Source of the DNA: Rhizobacter terrae
GTDB lineage: Bacteria > Pseudomonadota > Gammaproteobacteria > Burkholderiales > Burkholderiaceae_C
Direction of reading: 5' to 3'
Length of the DNA stretch: 64,000 bases
NCBI RefSeq assembly: GCF_003852895.1
Contig: NZ_QUSW01000001.1
Location: forward strand, 1,364,001 to 1,428,000
The notes under the pieces were generated by a model. That model worked only from the letters and a program-made list of their open reading frames with translations, made no database searches and was not told where the DNA came from. The translations under genes were made by a program, and so were the position numbers. Of the stretch, positions 58,244-64,000 are shown one piece after another; the stretch's first letter is position 1; every line of letters starts with the position of its first letter.

Positions 58244-58612
58244 GTGATCCATCCTGTTGACGACACCACCACCGCCCTGGTCCGCATGGCGATGGACGCC
58301 GCGAACCTGCGGCAGCTCGCCCACGCCAGCAACATCGCCGCCGCCGGCACCGAGGGCCACGTGCCGGTGCGGGTGGAATTCGAAGAGCACATGGGCGCCG
58401 TGCGCGATGCGCTGCAGACCGGCCGCGCCAATGCGTCTGCCCTCGCCGGCGCACGCGAGGCCACGCTGGTGCACGACACCGGCACCAGCGTGAAGCTGGA
58501 CCAGGAAGTGGCCGCGATGTCGCAGAACGCGCTGCACTACCAGGCCCTCGTGAAGCTGCTGGACAAGCAGTATTCGATGGTCTCCACCGCCATCGACGGA
58601 GGCAAGCGCTGA
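58244..58612 (+). CDS. flgB: Flagellar rod protein FlgB
   Basis: 122 residues (E. coli 138). It begins with GTG; AAGGA lies 7 bp upstream. The helix MDAANLRQLAHASNIAAAGTEG takes the place of the usual SNIANADTPGYKA signature and lacks its TPGYK part. The C-terminal DQEVAAMSQNALHYQALVKL is typical FlgB (E-x-aL-seN-alkYea). Placement directly before flgC and fliE supports it. The stop overlaps flgC by one base. Confidence 0.85.
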   Translation: MIHPVDDTTTALVRMAMDAANLRQLAHASNIAAAGTEGHVPVRVEFEEHMGAVRDALQTGRANASALAGAREATLVHDTGTSVKLDQEVAAMSQNALHYQALVKLLDKQYSMVSTAIDGGKR

Positions 58613-59043
58613 TGGACTACCGCGCCGCATTCCAGATCAGCGCCGCCGGCATGGACGCCGAGCGCCTGCGCCTCGACGTGACCGCGCTGAACCTCGCGAA
58701 CATGAACACCACCTCCAAGACCGAGGCCGGTGCATTCCGCCCGATGCAGGTGGTGACCCAGCTCAAGGGCGTGAACTTCGAAGGCGTGATGCAGGCCGAG
58801 GGCGCCATGCTGGGCCTGCCGCAGGCCAGCGTGGTACCGACCAACGCACAGCCGCGCTTCGTGCACGACCCGTCGCACCCCCATGCCGATGCGAGCGGCA
58901 TGGTGGCCTACCCCGGCGTGCAGCACGCCAACGAGATGGTGCGGATGGTGAACGCGCTGCGCAGCTACGAAGCCAACGTCGCGGCGGCCAGCGCCACGCG
59001 TGCCATGGCCGCCAAGGCCCTTGAGATCGGAGCAGGCCAATGA
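58612..59043 (+). CDS. flgC: Flagellar rod protein FlgC
   Basis: 143 residues (E. coli 134). FQISAAGMDAERLRLDVTAL and NLANMNTTSK form the N-terminal rod signature, and the C-terminal half has VAYPGVQHANEMVRMVNALR, then SYEANVAAASATRAMAAKAL, typical of FlgC. It is a proximal rod protein that polymerises with FlgB and FlgF. Its stop overlaps the fliE start by 4 bp (ATGA). Confidence 0.92.
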   Translation: MDYRAAFQISAAGMDAERLRLDVTALNLANMNTTSKTEAGAFRPMQVVTQLKGVNFEGVMQAEGAMLGLPQASVVPTNAQPRFVHDPSHPHADASGMVAYPGVQHANEMVRMVNALRSYEANVAAASATRAMAAKALEIGAGQ

Positions 59044-59363
59044 CCCCGGAATCCATTTCCGCCCTGGGCGCCGTCGCGCAGGACCCCGCGTCCGCCGCTG
59101 ACCTCGCCCAGCTGTCGCCCCAGCAGGCCGCACAGCCCCAGGGCAAGACCTTCGCCACCTGGATGAGCCAGGAAGTGGCCAGCGTCAACCAGCAGATGGT
59201 GTCGGCCGAGCAGGGCCTGCAGCAACTGGCCTCGGGTGCGCCCGTCAGCCTGCACGAGGTGATGATGCGTGCCGAGGAAGCGCGCCTGTCGTTCCAGCTC
59301 ATGGTTCAGATGAGAAACAAGGTCCTGGAGGCATACCAGGACATCATGCGCATGCAGGCCTGA
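59040..59363 (+). CDS. fliE: Flagellar MS ring-rod junction protein FliE
   Basis: 107 residues (E. coli 104). The C-terminal half has the family pattern: LHEVMMRAEEARLSFQLMVQ then MRNKVLEAYQDIMRM. The N-terminal third is Ala/Gln/Pro-rich. FliE joins the MS ring to the proximal rod. It follows flgBC as in many operons, and fliF comes 10 bp later. Confidence 0.92.
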   Translation: MTPESISALGAVAQDPASAADLAQLSPQQAAQPQGKTFATWMSQEVASVNQQMVSAEQGLQQLASGAPVSLHEVMMRAEEARLSFQLMVQMRNKVLEAYQDIMRMQA

Positions 59364-59373
59364 GGGACGCGAG

Positions 59374-60798
59374 ATGTCGGCGTTGAATGATTTCTGGAAC
59401 GGCCTGTCGCGCAGCGCGCGCACGGGCTTCATCGTGGGCCTGGCGGCCATCGTGACGGCGGTCGTGCTGCTGGCCTGGGCCACGCTGCGCACCGACTACG
59501 GCGTGCTGTTCTCCGACCTCAATGACCGCGACCTCGCGGCCATGGTCGGCGAACTCGACAAGATGAAGGTGGCCTACAAGGTCGATGACGCTGGCCGCAC
59601 GCTGCTCGTGCCCAAGGACCAGGTCCACAAGGTGCGCATCAAGCTCATGGGCACGCCGGTGGCCCTGCACGGCGCGGTGGGGTTCGAGCTGTTCAACAGC
59701 TCCGACCTCGCGATGACCGACTTCGCGCAGAAGGTGAACTACCAGCGCGCGCTGCAAGGCGAGCTGACGCGCACCATCCTGTCGCTGGACGAGATCCAGA
59801 ACGCGCGCGTGCACCTGGCGCTGCCCGAACAGGGCCTGTTCCGCAAGACGGCCACCAAGGCCAAGGCTTCGGTGACGGTGCACCTCAAGCCGGGGCGGGT
59901 GCTCGCGGGCGAGCAGGTCACCGGCATCCAGCGGCTGGTCGCCGCATCGGTGAACGACATCACCGCCGAGGACGTGGCCGTGCTCGACCAGCACGGCGTG
60001 GTGCTGTCGCACGGCGCCATCGGCACCGAGCCCGCGGTCGCCAACCTTGACCAGAAGCAAGGGGCCGAGGCCTACCTCGCCAAGAAGGCGCTGGCCGTGG
60101 TGGACAAGCTCTACGGTCCCGGCGAAAGCCTGGTGACGGTGGACGCCGAGTTCCGCCATGAACAGACACGCGTGACCACCGAGGAGGTGCTGCCTGCCCG
60201 CCAGGCGTCCGGCGATTCGCCGGCCACCGGCGTGATCGTGCGCGAGCGCGTCTCCACCCACGAGGGCGCCGGCGCCGACAAGGCCGGCTCGTCCACGCAG
60301 GAGACGGACTACCAGACCGGCAAGCGCACCGAGCAGATCGTCTCGCCGGCCGGGCAGCTCAAGCGGCTGAACGTGGCGGTGGTGGTGCGGCGTCCGCTGG
60401 ATGCAGCGGAAACCGACAAGGTGCGCGACCTCGTGGCCGCCGCGGTGGGCCTGGATCGCCAGCGCGGCGACGTGATCGCCGTGCAGTCGATGTCCAGCAT
60501 CGCCAGCGCGACGGAGCCGGCCACAGCCGCGGTGGCGAAGGACGATCCCGCGCCCGTGGCGCCGCCGCGCACCGAGCGCACGGAAGAGCCCCGCCAGGCT
60601 GTGCCTTACTTCGCCGCCCTGCTGGGGCTGGCCGTGCTGGCCGGCCTCGCCTGGTTGCTCGCCCGCCGCGGCAACACGCCAGCCCGGGAAGCCGTTTCCC
60701 TCAGCGATGCACAACGCGCTGAATTGCTGGGACAGGTGCGCGGCTGGCTCGACCAGGACACCACGGCCTCGGGCCCTTCGACGCTGCGAGGCCGCTGA
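59374..60798 (+). CDS. fliF: Flagellar MS-ring protein FliF, short form
   Basis: 474 residues, well below the usual 550-570. The first membrane helix (about 20-37) is followed by ring-building motifs: YGVLFSDLNDRDLAAMV, GTPVALHGAVGFELFN, MTDFAQKVNYQRALQGELTR and the ARVHLALPEQGLF segment. A charged region (about 250-330) is shorter than the beta-collar loop of E. coli. The second helix is at about 413-432. The tail LSDAQRAELLGQVRGWLDQD resembles the FliG-binding end. Its stop overlaps the next gene by one base. Confidence 0.93.
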   Translation: MSALNDFWNGLSRSARTGFIVGLAAIVTAVVLLAWATLRTDYGVLFSDLNDRDLAAMVGELDKMKVAYKVDDAGRTLLVPKDQVHKVRIKLMGTPVALHGAVGFELFNSSDLAMTDFAQKVNYQRALQGELTRTILSLDEIQNARVHLALPEQGLFRKTATKAKASVTVHLKPGRVLAGEQVTGIQRLVAASVNDITAEDVAVLDQHGVVLSHGAIGTEPAVANLDQKQGAEAYLAKKALAVVDKLYGPGESLVTVDAEFRHEQTRVTTEEVLPARQASGDSPATGVIVRERVSTHEGAGADKAGSSTQETDYQTGKRTEQIVSPAGQLKRLNVAVVVRRPLDAAETDKVRDLVAAAVGLDRQRGDVIAVQSMSSIASATEPATAAVAKDDPAPVAPPRTERTEEPRQAVPYFAALLGLAVLAGLAWLLARRGNTPAREAVSLSDAQRAELLGQVRGWLDQDTTASGPSTLRGR

Positions 60799-61349
60799 TG
60801 AGTTCCCGCCAAGCCGCCTTGCTGGTCCATTCACTGGCCGCCCCGGACCGCGAGTGGGTGCTGTCGCGCCTGGACGGCGCCGAGCAGGAACGCCTGCGCG
60901 GCTTGCTGTCCGAACTGGGTGAACTGGGCATTCCGCAGGACCGCCGCCTGGTCGAGTCGGCACTCGCCCAGCCCACGCCGCGCGTGGCGGCCATCGCCAC
61001 CATGCCGGTGGATGACGACGGCCTGGTGAGGCATGCCGGCGCCCAAGCCATTGCCGGCGTTCTGCATCGCGAGCCCACGGCCTTCGTGCGCAAGCTGATC
61101 GCCTGCGGCGACTGGCCATGGCTGGAGGACGTGGCCTCGCGCCTGGGCATTCCATCGGGCTCGATCGCTGAAGGATCCGCCGCATCGCCGGCATTCCGCC
61201 GTGCCGCCATCGGGCTGCTCGCGAGCCGCTTGCGCGAGGCCGGCGTCGCGGCGCAGGTGCCCACCCGCCAGCTGAACACGACAACAGATCCCGCATCGCC
61301 CAGGCCATGGATGAAGCGGATGCAATCGATGTGGAGGAAGCCGCAATGA
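60798..61349 (+). CDS. Unassigned 183-residue protein in the fliG position
   Basis: It lies exactly where fliG is expected, overlapping fliF by 1 bp and fliH by 4 bp. At 183 residues it is about half of FliG's 330. The N-terminal helix SSRQAALLVHSLAAPDREWV and LSRLDGAEQERL vaguely resemble the FliG N-terminal domain that binds FliF. I do not see the armadillo middle domain or the C-terminal torque helix with its charged residues. The second half (LVRHAGAQAIAGVLHREPTA, then VRKLIACGDWPW) is helical and of no family I recognise. It could be a shortened FliG or an unrelated adaptor. Confidence 0.7.
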   Translation: MSSRQAALLVHSLAAPDREWVLSRLDGAEQERLRGLLSELGELGIPQDRRLVESALAQPTPRVAAIATMPVDDDGLVRHAGAQAIAGVLHREPTAFVRKLIACGDWPWLEDVASRLGIPSGSIAEGSAASPAFRRAAIGLLASRLREAGVAAQVPTRQLNTTTDPASPRPWMKRMQSMWRKPQ

Positions 61350-62014
61350 GAAAGATCGTCAAGGACGCCACCCTGGCCCAGCCGCGCGTGGCCCTGCGCG
61401 CCGCGCTGGCACAGCGACCCATTCCCGCGGCGCGGCCGCTGGCGGCACACGCCGAGCCGGCCGCCAGACCTGTGGGCATCGCGGTGGACGAAGAGAAGCA
61501 CCTTCGCCAACTGCGGCAGAACGCGGAGCGTGCGGGCTATGAGGCCGGCATGAAGCAGGCGCAAGCCGACATCGATGCCACGCTGGATGCCGAGCGCGCC
61601 CGCGTCAATCGCATCCTGGATGAGTTGCGTGCGAACCAGGCCAGGCACGTGCAGACGCTGACCGGCCAGTGCGAGGACTTCGCCTTCACGGTGCTGTGCC
61701 GCATGCTCGGCGAAGGCGCGGTGGAGCGCGCCGCCGTGGCCGCCGTTGCCGCCGCCGTGCTGCGCGAGGCGGGCGACGGCGCCGTCACCACGCTGCGCGT
61801 GCATCCCGAGGACGCCGCGCTGATGCAGGTCGTGCTCGAAGGCAGCGGACACCAGGGCATCGCCATCGAATCCGACCCAGGCATCAAGCTGGGTGGCTGC
61901 GTGGCCGACACGGCCGCCGGGCGCCTGGATGCATCCTTCGACACGCAGCTCGCGCTGCTGGCCCAGGCGCTGGCCGAGGCCCGTGCAAGGCGCAACGGGA
62001 CAGCCGCTGAATGA
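61346..62014 (+). CDS. fliH: FliH-like ATPase regulator
   Basis: 222 residues. The N-terminal 65 residues are Ala/Pro/Arg-rich and variable. Residues about 65-115 form a long charged helix (RQNAERAGYEAGMKQAQADI) as in FliH/SctL stators, followed by the C-terminal FliH domain (VLCRMLGEG, LRVHPEDAALMQVVL and IKLGGCVADTAAGRLDASFD). FliH holds the FliI ATPase inactive and docks it. It overlaps both neighbours by 4 bp. Confidence 0.85.
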   Translation: MRKIVKDATLAQPRVALRAALAQRPIPAARPLAAHAEPAARPVGIAVDEEKHLRQLRQNAERAGYEAGMKQAQADIDATLDAERARVNRILDELRANQARHVQTLTGQCEDFAFTVLCRMLGEGAVERAAVAAVAAAVLREAGDGAVTTLRVHPEDAALMQVVLEGSGHQGIAIESDPGIKLGGCVADTAAGRLDASFDTQLALLAQALAEARARRNGTAAE

Positions 62015-63321
62015 ACCACCTGGCCGACATCGCCCGGCACACGCCACTCACCCGCTGGACGGGTGAGGTCATCGGCGTGCGCTCGGCCACCGTGGAAGCC
62101 AGCCCCCTGCCGGTGCGGCTGGGCGACGTCTGCACCATCCGGCGGCCGGGCGGCCGCGAGAGCGTGGATGCGGAGGTCATCGGCTTGAGTCCCGGCAAGG
62201 TCATCCTCATGCCGTGCGGCCCGTCCCTGGGCATCGGCCTGGGCGACGAAGTCGTCCACGGCACCAACTCATCGCGCGTGGCGGTGAGCGATGCGGTCAT
62301 CGGCCGCGTGCTCGACGCGCATGGCAAGCCGCTGGATGAAGGCCATGAACTCCTGGCCGGCACGCCCATGCCGCTGCGCCCCCAGCCGCTGAACCCGATG
62401 TCGCGCCCGGCCATCGAGCGCCAGCTGGGCACCGGCGTGCGTGCCATCGATGCCTTCCTGCCCATCGGCTGCGGGCAGCGCGTGGGCATCTTCGCCGGCA
62501 GCGGCGTGGGCAAGAGCACCTTGCTGGGCATGCTGGCGCGCAGCGTGCAATCCGACGTCAATGTGGTGGCGCTCATAGGCGAGCGCGGCCGCGAGGTGCG
62601 CGAGTTCCTGCTGCACCACCTCGGGCCTGAAGGCCTGGCCCGCTCGGTCGTCGTGGCGGCAACGTCCGACCAGCCCGCCGTCGTGCGGGCCCGCGCGGCA
62701 CTGACGGCCACGGCCATGGCCGAATACTTCCGCGACCAGGGCAAGAACGTGTTCCTGATGATGGACTCGGTCACCCGCTTCGCGATGGCGCGGCGCGAGA
62801 TCGAGCTCGCGGCCGGCCAGCCGCCCACGGCGCGCGGCTACACGCCTGGCGTCTTCGCCGAGATCCCGGCGCTGTGCGAGCGCGCGGGCACTGCGGCGTC
62901 GGGCGGGTCGATCACCGCGGTGTACACCGTGCTGGTGGAAGGCGACGACCACAACGAGCCCATCGCCGACACGCTGCGCGCCACGCTGGATGGCCACATC
63001 GTGCTGACACGCGAGCTGGCCCACGAAGGACACTACCCGGCGATCGACATCATGCAAAGCGTCAGCCGCCTCGCTTCGGCGCTGCTGGCGGACGTTGACC
63101 TGCGCGCGCAGGACGGCGCCCGCCGTTCCATGACGGTGTTCCGCCGCTATCGCGAGATGATCGAGATGGGCCTGTACAAGCGCGGCTCCAACCTCGAGGT
63201 GGATGCTGCGCAGGACGCCGTCGCCAGGATCAATGAATTCCTGAAGCAGTCCACCGGCGAGTCGGCGGCACTGGCCGATACCCGCCAGGCACTGCGCGAA
63301 CTGGTCGCCACCAAGGCATGA
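62011..63321 (+). CDS. fliI: Flagellum-specific ATPase FliI
   Basis: 436 residues (E. coli 457). Walker A is GIFAGSGVGKSTLLGM (about residues 156-171), Walker B is NVFLMMDSVTRFAMA, and the GERGREVREFLLHHLG and LVEGDDHNEPIADTLRATLD regions complete the F1-beta-like core; SGGSITAVYTVL is the conserved glycine strand. FliI hydrolyses ATP to prepare substrates for the export gate. Its start overlaps fliH and its stop overlaps fliJ, both by 4 bp. Confidence 0.96.
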   Translation: MNHLADIARHTPLTRWTGEVIGVRSATVEASPLPVRLGDVCTIRRPGGRESVDAEVIGLSPGKVILMPCGPSLGIGLGDEVVHGTNSSRVAVSDAVIGRVLDAHGKPLDEGHELLAGTPMPLRPQPLNPMSRPAIERQLGTGVRAIDAFLPIGCGQRVGIFAGSGVGKSTLLGMLARSVQSDVNVVALIGERGREVREFLLHHLGPEGLARSVVVAATSDQPAVVRARAALTATAMAEYFRDQGKNVFLMMDSVTRFAMARREIELAAGQPPTARGYTPGVFAEIPALCERAGTAASGGSITAVYTVLVEGDDHNEPIADTLRATLDGHIVLTRELAHEGHYPAIDIMQSVSRLASALLADVDLRAQDGARRSMTVFRRYREMIEMGLYKRGSNLEVDAAQDAVARINEFLKQSTGESAALADTRQALRELVATKA

Positions 63322-63806
63322 GCATGGACAGGAAAAAGCACACCATCCACCTCGTGCAGCAAGTGCTCAAGGTGCGCGCATGGAGCGAGGAAAGCGCCAA
63401 GGGAGCGTTGAACGACGCCAACGCGGAACTGGACAGCCGGCTCGCCGCGCGCGAGGTGATCGAGACACGCATCACTGGCAATCTCGCCGCCCTGCGCCTG
63501 GCCCACGGACAGGCCGGAACGGCGCTGGACCTGGACCAGATCCAGCGCCTGAGGCAATGGCAGGGCGACAGCGAAGCCGAGATGGAGAAAGCCGGCGCTG
63601 CGGTCGATGCCGCACAGCAGGTGGCCGACGACGCCCGCGAAGCACTGGGCGGCATCGTGGCGGAACGGCGCGCGCTGGGCACCATGAAAGACCGGCTGCA
63701 GCATGAGCTGCGGTCCGACGACGCCCGCGTCCAGGGACGGCTGGCCGATGAAGCCTACGCCGCCAATGCATCCCATCGTGCAGGAGAGCCACATGGCACG
63801 CATTGA
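63318..63806 (+). CDS. fliJ: FliJ-like coiled-coil export protein
   Basis: 162 residues, nearly all one charged coiled coil with heptad-like Leu/Ala spacing (VLKVRAWSEESAKGALNDAN, IETRITGNLAALRLAHGQAG). FliJ is a central stalk in the FliH-FliI-FliJ complex and an escort for export chaperones. Sequence similarity in this family is low; assignment rests on position, size and coiled-coil composition. An alternative Met at codon 3 is possible. Its stop lies after the next gene's start, an overlap of 14 bp. Confidence 0.8.
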   Translation: MSMDRKKHTIHLVQQVLKVRAWSEESAKGALNDANAELDSRLAAREVIETRITGNLAALRLAHGQAGTALDLDQIQRLRQWQGDSEAEMEKAGAAVDAAQQVADDAREALGGIVAERRALGTMKDRLQHELRSDDARVQGRLADEAYAANASHRAGEPHGTH

Positions 63807-64000
63807 CCGCATGGACGTGCCGGCCAACGCCGCCTCGCAGGCGCGCGACCTGGTGCGCACCAACGAGCAGGCCTGGCGCAAGGCGATGGACGGCGCCTTG
63901 TTCGAGCTGCTCCAGCGAGATCCCCAAGCAGCGCGACAGGACACGCCGCCGCAGCCGCAGACAGCGGTGCGCCAGCAAGCCGTCCAGGCCGACACGCCCC
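63793..64000 (+). CDS. Start of a fliK-position gene (truncated by window)
   Basis: Open from ATG at 63793 to the window end (69 residues visible). GGAGAGCC precedes the ATG. The visible part is Arg/Asp/Gln/Pro-rich and low in complexity (QRDPQAARQDTPPQPQTAVR), as expected of the N-terminal half of a hook-length control protein, which normally follows fliJ. Too little is visible to confirm it. Confidence 0.5.
   Translation, partial: MARIDRMDVPANAASQARDLVRTNEQAWRKAMDGALFELLQRDPQAARQDTPPQPQTAVRQQAVQADTP

Noticed and set aside
59344-61479. Long minus-strand reading frame over fliF and the fliG-slot gene
   Set aside because: It is antisense to FliF with its clear ring motifs, has no recognisable protein features, and its composition is typical of a shadow frame.
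50099-64000. Reading the run as a type III secretion injectisome
   Set aside because: FlgB, FlgC, FlgF, FlgG, FlgH, FlgI, FlgA and FliE are present, and secretin, needle and translocon genes are not. The parts are flagellar.

Overview
The window is a dense, GC-rich bacterial chromosome segment with short spacers, many 1-4 bp stop/start overlaps and no tRNA, rRNA, IS or CRISPR that I can see. Gene content and order (cca/folB/ttcA, glmU, rimI-tsaB, purC-purE-purK-sua5 near fba-pyk-pgk, def-fmt divergent from LysM-dprA-smg, yajC-secD-secF) point to a betaproteobacterium of the Burkholderiales, most like the Comamonadaceae. That placement is inference from synteny and protein style; no search was run.

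Layout. 1-10 kb: housekeeping genes (lytic transglycosylase C-terminal part, NDUFA9-like epimerase, GST, cca, MidA-like methyltransferase, a pteridine-reductase-like SDR with folB, ttcA, two lipoproteins, glmU). 10-16 kb: a PAS-GGDEF-EAL protein, a family-4 uracil-DNA glycosylase whose N-terminal linker is packed with hairpins and repeat-like DNA, rimI, tsaB and a PBP4-type carboxypeptidase. 16-21 kb: an accessory secreted set: a modular GH18 chitinase, an OmpW-like porin and two SGNH lipoproteins, one with an altered catalytic block I. 21-34 kb: purine and glycolysis genes (sua5, purK, purE, purC, fba, pyk, pgk) interrupted by ybbN, a TPR-like orphan, a winged-helix/HATPase/STAS-like regulator with a possible sigma-28 promoter, a repeat-like spacer and ilvA; then azlCD. 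34-50 kb: a DUF2807 adhesin-like protein, def-fmt, LysM-dprA-smg, DUF1631, yajC-secD-secF and a stand-alone aceE-type pyruvate dehydrogenase E1.

50.1-64.0 kb: one unbroken plus-strand run of flagellar genes in the order fliQ-fliR-flhB-flhA-flgF-flgG-flgA-flgH-flgI-flgB-flgC-fliE-fliF-X-fliH-fliI-fliJ-(start of a fliK-position gene), read from a 322-bp leader. It encodes much of the export gate, the rod, the L and P rings, the MS ring and the ATPase complex. The order is not the usual beta/gamma flgBCDEFGHIJ plus fliEFGHIJK/fliLMNOPQR order. Several products depart from the textbook: FlhB has NPTR where NPTH is expected, FlgH has no credible lipobox, FlgG lacks its rod-specific stretch, FliF is short, and the fliG position holds a 183-residue protein I cannot assign. 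This looks like a non-canonical, possibly second or transferred, flagellar system and is the most interesting part of the window.

Other points worth checking are the SGNH protein with GDEN in place of GDS, the repeat-filled linker of the uracil-DNA glycosylase, the HATPase/STAS-like regulator that may be under flagellar sigma control, and the glmU/lipoprotein pair whose divergent start codons share one CATG.
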